From: Branchiostoma floridae
Lineage: Eukaryota > Chordata > Leptocardii > Amphioxiformes > Branchiostomatidae
Direction of reading: 5' to 3'
NCBI RefSeq assembly: GCF_000003815.2
Contig: NC_049995.1
Span: 9,637,370 to 9,701,369 of the forward strand
Length of the DNA: 64,000 bases
The translations under genes and the position numbers were made by a program. A model generated the notes under the pieces. It searched no databases, was not told the DNA's origin, and was given only the letters and a program-made list of their open reading frames with translations. Shown one piece after another: positions 1-12,400 of this stretch (its first letter is position 1; every line of letters begins with the position of its first letter).

Positions 1-110
1 ATCCCCGGAGCCTGAGTACCATCCGTATTCTACCGGGGCTCCTTACACTCGCTACCCTAAAGGAAGTGAGTGTAAGGAGCCGGTAGAAATAGGATGGTAC
101 CCAGGCTAGG
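1..110. repeat. Foldback MITE related to the TAGCCTGGTACC family
   Basis: The first 110 bp fold on themselves: CTGAGTACCATCC near 12-24 pairs with GGATGGTACCCAG near 92-104, and CTCCTTACACTC (38-49) pairs with GAGTGTAAGGAG (68-79). The same outer arm occurs at 27827 and, with changes, at 21193. The left end may lie outside the window. Confidence 0.6.
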
Positions 111-477
111 AGCCCCGCCCCCTATTCAATCATGATGGTTCTATATTGAACACCTCCATCAAAAACAGCCCAAAATGGCTGCAACCACTAAGGCCCTATT
201 GAAGGAGTCCTAAACTCCAGAACAGCGTGTTTGTTCCGAAAGATATTAATTTTTAGAACTAAAAAATGCATAATATTTACGATATTAGTCCCTCGTACAT
301 CCATAAAACATTTAGTATTGTACTAAACTATCCAAGACTCTTTGATATTACATTAAGTAATGTCAGTCTAGGGATGAATACAATGAGTTTTTCGCATTTC
401 GCATTTCGAATTCAATGATTTGGGGGCATGCATGTGTATTAGGTAAATGTATTCACAAATGAATTCTTGTCTAACAG

Positions 478-3400
478 AACATGATGGAGGGATGCGGCTA
501 CGTCGGAGTCGGCTTCGATGGTCGCGGAGACTACAGCAGTACATCCAGGAGGAAAACTGTCGTACAGAGGAACTGTGAAAACGCGGCAACGTGAGTTTTA
601 TAGAAATTTCTTTAATTGAATAAACTTATCTTCACATAACATTTTTTTGCTATCATTTAGAACAAACCACTGGCGGGTTTTCTATTTGAAAAGTACAGAA
701 TTTATTCAAGACAACATCAGTAGCGAGTAGTATACCATCAGAGATGACACATATGTACATAGTTTTATTTTTTATGCATTTGGGCAAATTTTAATGACTA
801 CCACAGACGTAAAATTAAATCTATGTTATTATGAATAGATGCAAAGAACTTGATAATGTTTTTTTTTACATTAAATAACAAAACCCAGTGATTATTGAAC
901 TAGTTTAACTGTAATATTCAACACGGAAATCGGACTCACCCAAATTTCCGACTGATTCTCGATCAGTCAAGGAATAAACAATCCACTACTGTCGTGACGT
1001 CACGTTATGCAGATAGAACACGTGAGCAGTGGATCATAAGTTGCAGGAACTCTATGGCGCCCATCGTCTCTGTTTAGGGACCTCTACCAACACAGATGAA
1101 CTTTCAAGTTAAAATCCCGTGATATGTCGATGAAGGTTAGACAGCCAGGTAATAAGATACACCAAAAAAAGTAGTTACTCAAGCAACTGGATATGGTTTT
1201 GGAAACGGTCAGACTTTTCGGATAGAATCCACTATCCTTCATCAGTGACACTGAAGTGATCTGGAAGAAACAGGTCTTTTATACTCTAACTATGAATGAA
1301 AACAATTTCAGATGTCCAATAGGAAACGTTGTAAGACAATTCAGACTGAAGACAATTTGGATTCCAAAGAAAACAAAGGTAAGGCAAAGTCAAGCTGAAG
1401 ACAATTTGGATTTCAAAGGATAGCAAGGCTAAGACACAGTTAATGCAACTGAGTCAATTCCATGATGTTTTGTTGACCATAGTTATCAAGGCGAGGACGT
1501 CCCAGACAACATGAACGCCCACGGCATCTATGACACGGAAGTCACCTCTTATGTCTTCGATGGGAGAGAGTCTTATCGCCATTCTCTACAACAGTCGGCT
1601 GGAGTCTCTATCTCAGGATTTGGATTCCAGGTTCTATACTTTTTATTCCAAGAAAAAAATGGATAGTGTTTTGATTGTATACCCTAGATCTGAGGTGTTA
1701 AAAGAAAACGCATTATCAGTTGTATCCAAATGCAAATTATACAATTCAAATCAAACAAATGAATGGATGAAGAAAAATACATAATGAATTAATGAATAAT
1801 TGAATTAATGTGTGATTACATTTTGCTTATGATAGATGGTGATTGATAAAGAAGAAAGTGTATGTATCATTTTTGCGTTGTATACTAATTTGCATCACAT
1901 ATGATACAGCTTTAAATTAATTTGTCTTTTTTATAGGCTGCCGTGGACACAGCATGGGGTGGATCTTCATCGTCAGAGAAACAGAAGTTTATGTCCCTTA
2001 TCAAGTGTAATATCATCAGGTACATTCTTGTGCCATTAGTTTTGATTTGTGTGGTTGTTTGCTTGTGGTTATTAGTATCATTATTGAAAAAAAATAATAA
2101 AACTTGAACATTGAACATCTTTCTATCAATACATCTCTTATTCAGTCTTTCTCTCTATATATATATGTATATGTGTGTGTTTGTGTGTGTGTGTACATCT
2201 TTGTCCATCTGTCTACTTTTGCATCTCTCTCTCTCTCTCTTAACATATATATATATATCAATCTATCTTTATCTATCTATCTATACCAATCAATCTATCT
2301 ATCTGCCTATATCAATCTATCCATCTATATCTATCTATCTATCTATATATTTCTATATCTATCTATCTATATCTATCTAACGGGGGCCGCCCTAAGACGG
2401 TCCCCGTCGTAAGACGGTACGGATTTTTTGCTGATCTTATTATCCATAAGTACACCGTGTTTGTTGCCACTGACTATGCTGATTACAAAGGTAAATAAAC
2501 CAAGTCCATGCACACAGCTTTAATTTGCATTCCAAGTATACTTTAACATATTTACTTCATGTTTTTTTAAAGAGCAGAATTCTAACAGTAATGTTGACAG
2601 TGCTGAATCACTGCGGTCACCGGCCTCTGCGTATTGGCGGCTCGTGTCGCTAACTATACGAACTCATCCAAGCAGTCACACAACTGCCATGATACACATA
2701 AATAAAGCTCCATAAAACACTATGAATATGGGTCTTCAAATGTTTGTTGAGTAGAAATTAAAACAACCAAAAGGAAGCGACATAAACATTGCCACCATTG
2801 TACTCCCAAGGGAGTGTGGCCGTGAAGGTGACAGACTAGAGAACGCTCCAATTATTTATTTGACTGTAACAAATGATTCGTGCTGTCTATGAAAATAAGA
2901 CTTGATAGAGAGATGTAGATGATATTTTCATATAATCAGACAGAGTTTTGTTGATGTTGGCGGTGTCGTTTTTTCGTAATGTTTTTTTTTAGTCGGGGAT
3001 TCACAATCAGTGCATTCAGCCCATTGCCCGTAAAACATCAGCTGGATTGTTCTAGGTACAGCCTTCCTCATGTGAGACAAGAAGTACATACAGTCACGAT
3101 TTTACTGTCAAAAGAAAGCTAAAATATCATACTATTAACTTTTTTCTGTGTACTTAGATTTACCACTTACTTCTGAAGAGAGCAAAATATAAAAAAAAGC
3201 GTACCGAGTTAGGCACACTGTCCAGCGTAGCACAAAATTGGAAGGTTACATACACGAAATTGTCTCTCAGTGTTTGCCGCTTGTAACACGCAGCGCGAAA
3301 GGTTCATGAACCACATGAATGCATTTCTTATTCAAGTATGTTGTTCAAATCTATGAGTAAAAAATTCAGTCATCAAAATTTGACCACTCTCAGGCAACTA

Positions 3401-6400
3401 GCGATGGAGCGCCATGACTTTGAGCGCAAGAAAAAGCGTACCGTGTTGGGGCACCTCCCGTTACATCCCGTTACATCTATCTACATCTATCTACATCTAT
3501 CTACATCTATCTACATCTATCTATATCTATCTATATCTATCTATATCTATCTATATCTATCTATATCTATCTATATCTATCTATATCTATCTATATCTAT
3601 CTATATCCATCTATATCCATCTATATCTATCTATATCTATCTATATCTATCTATATCTATCTATATCTATCTATATCTATCTATATCTATCTATATCTAT
3701 CTATATCTATCTATATCTATCTATCCATCTATATCTATCTATATCTATCTATATCTATCTACATTTATCTATATCTATCCATATCTATCCATATCTATCC
3801 ATATCTATACATATCTATACATCTATATCTATCTATATCTATCTATATCTATCTATATCTATCTATACCTATCTATATCCATCTATATCTATCTATATCA
3901 ATCTATCTACCTATCTATCTATCTATCTAATTTATCCTTTCTATCTCTATCTCTCTCTATATAGAGAGAGATGTATAGATATGGATATATAGATACAGTG
4001 GATTCCAATTATTCGTATTACGCCTTTTTGGATAATTCGGGTAATCGGATAGAATTACGAAATCCCAAAACATTTGCCATTCATTCTATTGTTTAGAACA
4101 TGGCAGAATTGGATAACCCACGGTCTCAAACTTCGGGTTTTTGGATAGAATTACGTCAGGTCACACAAATTAAAAATTGGAAAATATGCCCTAAAACTTA
4201 CAAAATGAGTCCAAAGGTAACTAGTAAATGTATGTTTAAAGGCGTAAAGCCATGTAAAGGACCGTAAGAAAGTTACATTCCACAGAAAATCTAGCCGATA
4301 GCGCTGTGCTAGCGTGCGAACATTTGGAGTTAGGCGCCATTTTGTTAGGTTGCCGCAAGGCATGATGGGCGAACGTCATTGGAACGTCAACACGCTTTTG
4401 AGTTCATATTTCCCCTTCAGACAACGTCTAAACTTGGTTTACCCTACAAAAATGTGTTTTTTTCATATCCACTGTCTCATTAATTGAGCTGATTTCAGCT
4501 GCGCTACGTAGATTTACAACAACGCACGTAACGCAACAGGGGTGTGATTTCGCAATGACCTATCTTGCGCATTGAATGGCGGGATATCTCAACCCACGCG
4601 CCGCCATTTTAAATGTTTTGAACGTGAGTTTTTTCCGTCTTCCACCGCGAAAGACGGAGATTCAGACTAATTTGTGGACACAAGTTGTAGACAAGAAGGT
4701 GAAGAGTTTATCACTCTCCAATACCGTTGTTTTAACTTAAAATTATGAAAGTAACGTCATATTCTCCGGCATACGAGCGGAGCCATGTTCGTCTTTGTTT
4801 TGGTATTACGCCAAATTGCCGACGCACGGCTGTGCGAGTCAAGCGTACTTTTCCACATGTGCATTTAGCCACTGATTGTATATTCAAATTAATGACTTTT
4901 TTTATATTATAGGATGTAATCATCGTAACCTTTAACATTTTAGGTATGAGATCTTTCTTGATGAGGTGGCGCCTGATTCCCTGAGCCTGCCTTTCCTGAG
5001 GGATTTCCTGTCCCTTCCTAAGAACTTCATGCAGGGAAAAGCTAAACTCCGTAAGTACTTTGCCTTCATCTTCATCACTTTGAACCACCTTTTTGTATCG
5101 CATTTCACATATAATAAATATACGGTTCACATATAAATAAAACATAAGGCATAGACAAAAACATAAACCACGGATTCAACGGAAATGTAAAAGAAAATAG
5201 AGGGTGAAAATTACTAATATAGGAAATATACAAACTTATTAAGTATATAGCAAAATAATGTAAAACAAGATGAATAGAGTCTACACGAATTTATGTATCT
5301 CAAACAATAGTAAATGTATGTTTCAAACAAGAACGTTATTGAGAATTGTTACAACTGGAAAAAATATAAGTGGAGTTACAATATGTGTAAGGATCTAAGT
5401 TGGATACAAGATGTAATATACGTAAAATAATAAAACAATTGGTAACAGACAATAAGTTCATACGATAAGTAAAAACATACTTATATTAATTAAAGCAAAA
5501 TCAACAATGTCGGAACACACACACAAAAAAAGAAGATGATGGTTTTTAAGTCACCACTCTTTGGATTTTGTTAGTGCTATTCGAGTCCATTTGTGAGTTC
5601 TACATAAAATTATCTGTCAATTGCAGAGGATTTTATCATCCGTTACGGAACTCATTTCATCAAGTCAGCAAAGTTCGGCGGTTCCTTCAAGCTGTTCAAA
5701 ACACAAGAAGCCACCAAGAGTGAAAGTCTTGAGGAATTTTCCGTGCAGGCTCAGGCTTCTTATAACTCTATGTTTTTCAACGCGGGGGGTCATTACAGCA
5801 ACGAGCAATCCAGCGAGAAGTCGTAAGGCACAGTTATTTTTTTTTATTTGCCAATTAGTTTTAGAATATACATATTATCATGTTGAAAATTCGGTGATGA
5901 ATTGGGATGAAAATGGTACTGTACATACAGTGTCTAGCATGATGTATTCTTTGTAGATACATTAAAAAGAATAGCAAATTTTAATACCGAGTTATAATTG
6001 CAAAAAATGTACATAGGGGGGGGGGGGGGGTTGATTGTCTTGGGTTTAATACCAGGTTATTGGAGCAAAAAATATGCATTTTCGGTTAAAAATGCTTAAA
6101 ATATATAAAAAAAACTTGTTCATTGGGTTATTTGCCAACTACATGCTTAATGTCAGGTTAGTTCCGTTGGCTAGGAAAAAAAAGACTTCAATCTTTTTTA
6201 CCAGAGGGCATAGGGAGAAGAAGAAGACAGAAAAATAGCATTAAAATTGTGATATGAGGGAAATATGAACTTTAAGTCTTTGCCATAATGGCATTTTTAT
6301 GATTATGTCTTAAACTAAGGAAATTTCGACTAGCCACTGGAATTAAAAGTAAAAAAAAAACTACTTGCAGCAATGCTGTAGAAGTGATCTTGAATTTCTA

Positions 6401-9400
6401 ACAATTATCAATGTTACAGCTCATCGTCTCAGACTTCCAGCACCCATTTGATGATTGAAGGAGGTGACCAGGAAGTTGCAGCCATCGTTGCAGACTTCTA
6501 CACCACCAGCTTCAAGGAAACCTTCACAGAATGGCTGAAGTCGGTCCCAACGTACCCGAAACCTATCGAGATGTTCATGGGCACCATGTCGGAGCTGCTC
6601 AACTTGAACTTCAAACTTCTGTTCCCCTTCGACATCGGCGATGCTGCAGATGGCTGCTTTAGTCAAAAGTGAGTAGATATATTAACATCTTAACGTTAAA
6701 TTTGTGATGCATAAACAAGAGTGCACTTTTACAAGCGGTACAACAGGGCTCCACGAGTCAAGTGTTAAATGTGTAACCATGACTTAACTCTTAGTTCCTG
6801 ATATCAAGTNNNNNNNNNNNNNNNNNNNNNNNNNNNNNNNNNNNNNNNNNNNNNNNNNNNNNNNNNNNNNNNNNNNNNNNNNNNNNNNNNNNNNNNNNNN
6901 NNNNNNNNNAAGCCGTTTAATAGCACATCCAATTTGCCAGTGCTTTTTGTGCAATTATCCAGATAGTGCAACAAAGCGAAGTTATCCAGTTGGACCGCAC
7001 CACCACGGGATTTTGGGATTCCGTACAATTAACAGAAGTGCGCGATTATCCGTTGCGCAATTAACTGGCTTCTACAGTATTAAACTTTTTATACGGTGTT
7101 CCTTTGTTTTGGAAATCTCATGCAATGAGTATTCATCATTTCTTTTGCATTTTGTACATCGATTAAATATCAGTATTGTTAATCCATAGCTTGTTCACGG
7201 AGGAAGGTACTGGGCGAAAGTACTACAACGTCCCAATTCCTGTGAAAGGCAGTAAAGGAAATAAAACAGCAGCGCATGAGAAACGGTACATCAAGGTCCT
7301 TATGTATAAAGTAAAAAGAAATAAAACATTGAATAAAGACGTTGTAAATCTGTTAGGCATAGACAAGAAATTATGAACATCTTTGAAGAAAAATAAGTAT
7401 AAAATGATGAATGAGATATACATTAATAATAAACAATCAAAGTAACGATAGACATTATATGGTTTATAATTGATATATACCTTGTCTATGACGAAGTATT
7501 ATTTAAATTTGAATTATTCAGAATAAATGTGGGGTTAAATGCAAATGCATGTGAGAAGATACAGTCCTTTGCCCATGATCTAGTCTTGATGAGTGAAAGA
7601 GGCCATACGCATCAGAGACCACCAACCTTCCCTCAACCGAGACGGGGGCCGATACCGACTGCCAAGCACCTTTGACCCTTTGCTGACGTCACAATTCCGT
7701 TCCGGATGTGTGACTTAGGTTTTGGGTCATTTCAACTTGTGAAGGATCAGAGGACTGATCGAAAGCTTGTTGGTAAGTGCTTTATTTTGTGCAGGGATAT
7801 AAAGTCTTAAATTGTAATATAATATTGATGTTTATTATTTTGACTTTTAGGTACTGTGACGATTCGTCTATTGAAGAATTTCAACTCAGTATGGACAAGA
7901 AGCGACTCGCTCTGGAAAGGGCAATTGCTGTTTACATGGAAGAGGTATGGACCATGTCTTTAAAATACTGTACATGCTTTCAGAACGTTTTCATATGGGA
8001 TTAGCCATAGATGTTAAAGAACATATTATTGACTATGCTAGTAATGGCAACGAGCCTGAAAGATTGTTATCTGAGAAAGATTTCTGGGAACATGAATATG
8101 TTTTCAAAATGCCTAGTATACACTTTAATGACAGGTACAGGTTCAGTCAAGGTCCTGACCTGAACCTGGACCTAATTGTCTGTGAAAACATGTCGATGGG
8201 AAATACTCAAAGCAATGGTCCACTTCGCTACAAAGTAATCTGTTAGATGGAGTGTCCGCTTTCTACTGGCGTTTTGAAATTCTATCTTCATGTAAACAAG
8301 ACTTATCTCCCTTGTTAACCTACTAGACCAAATTTGATAATTTGTATAAACGTGGTAAAAATGACTATCAAATATCCTCTACTTCGCTATTTTCATTTTC
8401 TTGGGTCGGTAAGAACCCCCCCCCCCCCCCCCCAAAGGTTAACGACTGCCGGTATAACTGGTCCAACATCCGGTCTACTGATTTTTTAGGTCAGGCTCTT
8501 CCCGACCGGTCAAACAAGAAAATCTGGTTTTGTACTGGTACCAACCGCTACTCAGAAAATAGTAGTTACGATAATCTTGTTCCTCCTCCGTTCTTCTAGT
8601 CTTTTGTTGCCTTTACAGGGCCCAATCCCCATGACAGACTTCCATCTGAAGGGAGGGTACGCCGGATGTCAGACTGACCGCCTAACTATAAAGGGAGGAG
8701 ATGCTGGAGTTTCACATCCATCGTGGCTTGACCTGATCAACGGAGACACATACAAGGTGGGAAAAAGTAGACCTTACAGTAAGGCCATGTTGATCCAATT
8801 ATATGGATGATATCCGCGCGCGCGTCAATTTTCGACCGATTCCAAAGGAAAAAAAAAGTTAAACCATAAAGTATATCGTGCAAAACAGCTGCAAAATGAG
8901 CAAATAAATGCTATAGATTGTACAAAAATATCGGGAAAAGTATTCTGATATTATAAACTGCAAATGTCAATTCCAAGATCAAGGAATAAGACGTGAAAGC
9001 ACTAAAATAAAATAAAAACTATTGTTTGGTATACCATATTCCTTGCATTTAGTCATTTGTTCAACCTTCCTGACCACTTAGATTTTATAATGAAGGCAAC
9101 TTTTATTTTTGGCTAATGTTTTTCTTTATTCACGCGATCGCATCAGTTTTTGAGGTCCAAAAGGACGTCATCCATATAATACAATTTTGCAAAGTATGCA
9201 TCCATATAATCAAATTAACGTGGCCTAATGACATGTAACGATTAAGTTACATACTGGGTAAAATCATTGTTTTACGTCTTTTGTCTACTTGATTGTATAT
9301 TCCATATGGTCATTGGGACATGATCACCATTATATCAAGTAAGACTTTTTCGGCTAAAGAATGATTTCAAACAAACGTGCAATGTGCACAGCATACGCAC

Positions 9401-12400
9401 CAAACACGTAATTTGGTTTGTAACTTCAGATTCGGGACTTTGTGACATTCATGCTTCTTACTCCAACTGAATTGCAGATAGTCTTTGATACTCTAGTGGA
9501 CATCAACCAAAATATAAAGAGGAATACCGAAGTCTACGTGGTTTATTCAGAGAACAGGTAATTGTTTAAGCCTATGCAGATTACAATTACATTTATGTGG
9601 TATTCCTGCTTTCAAAAAACGGGCAATTTTTGGCCCATGTAAGTATTAATAACACTTATCTTTGCGACAAATGATAACTAGAGCTATAGATGTATGGTCT
9701 GCAGACGAACAATTACATTAATTATATCATTTTTGCTATTTGATAGCTAATGATTCAAAAGACAAATAGATCCTTTTTTGGAAAATTCAGACTTATTTCT
9801 ATTTTATTTTTACACTATGTTTTGTATGTATATTTCATTATTTGTATTAAATAGTAACTTCTGTTTCATTAGGTTACTTAACGTTATGATGTGTTAATTC
9901 GTTCAATTTGATTATGTATAATCAAATTATTTCATGCGACCTAGTGTCGGGGCTACAAAATGACATTGTGGCCTTTGCCCTCCCCCCGCATATATTTCGT
10001 TTCTGAATTCAATGTGTTTTCTTATTTATGTAGTATATGCGAAGAAGTAGAGAACAAAGAACAAGCAATTAATTTGTCACTTTTCACAACAGTTGGAACT
10101 GCCACGCACCAGAGGATTTTCTTCACATATACAACAGCTATGACAACGGGAGGAGTGATGATACTGATAACAAAAAGGTAGCTATGTTACCTTTATCTTA
10201 TTATCAGTTACATTTTTTCGCCCTTGTGATTATTTTGATTAGAACATACTTTCATACAATAAGGAGCAAGTATACTTTCTATTTCGCCAGAGTTTGGAAG
10301 TTAAATGAATGTGAACATCATGATCATTACATATAAAAACAGCGAGTAATGTCTGAAGCTAAACCGTACGCGCAAATACGTGCTGTCTACGTGCCAAAAC
10401 ATGGGCAATCTTTTGAGATCCGTAAGTGGTAAGTTATGAATGCTTCCGTACGAACTCGTAGGGATTTCGACGGATTTTGGAGCACACAGACACGCCGTAG
10501 AACTTTACGTGCAGGCAAAACTTTGTATGCCATCGGGCTACGGATTCGCCAAACCCCCCCCCCCCCCCCCCCCTACGAGCCAGTACGGGCGATGCGCCTG
10601 CCCTGTACAGTCTGAACGTTTTCAAAAATACGTGGCGGACCTCCAAACAAAAGTACGGACAAATTGCAGTCGTACGGCGGGTTGTGCCCTTAGCTTTAGC
10701 ATGATACGTATTTTGATTCCCTTCAATATACATTGCCACTGCTCTATCTGCTATTTTTAGAAAGGATAATGGACGAAGTAGAATATTAGACTATTTTTAC
10801 ACAGGTCTCCTGTTTTGGTTTTGTGATGACATACAACGAAAGGACTGGAAAGTTTCTTGTCACAGTGGATGATTTCAAAGCTTCCATTAAGGTACTGGTA
10901 GGTAAATTTAAATTATTTCAATTGCATAACATTAGACTAGTTTCCCTAATACGCCAAAAATAGTGTCACTGACGAAGGATAGTGGATTCTATCCGAAACG
11001 TCTGACCGTTTCAAAACCATATCCAGTTGCTTGAGTAACTATTTTTGGCGTATTTTATTACCTGGATGTCTAACGTACCTACATCGACGTAGTTTCCCTT
11101 ATCTTTTTTATTATCTTCTGATAGCAAGATCTTTTTGCGCAATGTTCCAAAATGTATCAACTTATCATAGCATGTAGCAATGAAGAACCGATCTTTTACC
11201 TGTACCAGGGTATACATATTTTAAGAGTACCATGCAAAATTTGTTTGAACATTGCTACTCTTATCTTGTAATATTGATATATACCGATAAACAGGTGGTT
11301 TTAAACGTGCGTAGAAGAACCTAATTTGCAGTATATATGTTTCACATATAGTGCATGATATATTGCATAATATGTTTGGTGTATGTGGTTGATTTCACCT
11401 TCATGCAATCTGAAAAGAATATAATGAATAATGTATTCCTGTCTACTTTATTCGAACAATATAGGTTTTGGGCAATCTCTCAACCAGCCTCATGAACTCA
11501 AAGGTGGCCAGAGCTGAGTACATCAGTCCGTTAGAGCACTCAGAGAAAAACAGGTATTTCTTGTGCCATACATTTAACCCTATCCGGACGGGGGTGGGGG
11601 CTGAATAAAATTTAAAAGTGCTTGAAAGGCTTGTGCCGGGACAACCAAACTTGGTAACTTTTCCTAGAATATTGTTGGCAACAGTTGACAAGAAATGGAA
11701 TGAGTTAATGATTTTGTATTGCCATGGCAACGGGTTTCTGAAAGACATATTTTACAAAATTCATTAATTTTGGTTTAAACAATGGGATTTTAAGGTCTTC
11801 TTGCTAAACTACGATTGTTTTCATATATCTTTAATGTCTAACGTATCTTGAATAGCAGTTGTGGAAACAAAGGTCAAGTTTTAAAATGGTTCATCTGGCA
11901 ATTTTCGTCGGTACGGCAGTGGGCCGTGAATTTTTGTGCATTTCTAAGGCCCCCTTTCAACTTGACGGCGCTCTCACGGCGCTCTCGCTGCGATGGAAAA
12001 TTGGCCAGAGCGCGGTGAGAGCGCCGCGACGCCAGAAAAAGCTGCTCTAGTGGAATCTCTCCGGCGACCCCAGCGCGCTCTCACGGCGACGAAAAACTCA
12101 AATGTCAGCATCTTTTTATGAGCTAGCAAAGATTCGAAAGATTACTCAACGAATTTCAGAGATAAAGAACGAATCTTTTGACGAATAGTGTATTTTGGTA
12201 TCTTTGAAGTCATCCTTTTACGTCTTACATAACATTTAAAGTATAAAATCAAGGCTGTAAACAAATCCAATTTTGGTTACTGTACCGTCACTCAGACTGA
12301 AATATACACGTTTCTCTTGCTGTTTTTTCTTAAATCTGTCATGTAGCTTGTTCACCATAAATATCTTTATCATGCCACGTTATTGGTGTAAGTCATACAA

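Larger units (their letters stand above)
478..8756 (+). other. MACPF domain exons (residues about 1-410)
   Basis: Nine exons. The first carries a Gly-rich start (GYVGVGFDGRGDYS) followed by a QRNC motif, as at the N-terminus of many MACPF domains. Exon 5 holds the family signature Y-G-T-H-F-x6-G-G. Exon 8 contains a helix (KKRLALERAIAVYMEE) and exon 9 begins GPIPMTDFHLKGGYAGC, matching the usual end of the domain, where an Ala/Glu helix is followed by a short strand and a Cys. A 100-N gap at 6810-6909 lies in the intron between exons 6 and 7, so an additional small exon there cannot be excluded, although the phases join without one. Confidence 0.85.

Noticed and set aside
3338-3992. Long ORFs of 192-208 residues
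   Set aside because: They are translations of a CTATATCTAT microsatellite (Ile/Tyr/Leu/Ser only) inside an intron.
5621-5956. 111-residue ORF over MACPF exon 5 in another frame
   Set aside because: The MACPF signature is in the competing frame, with matching splice sites.
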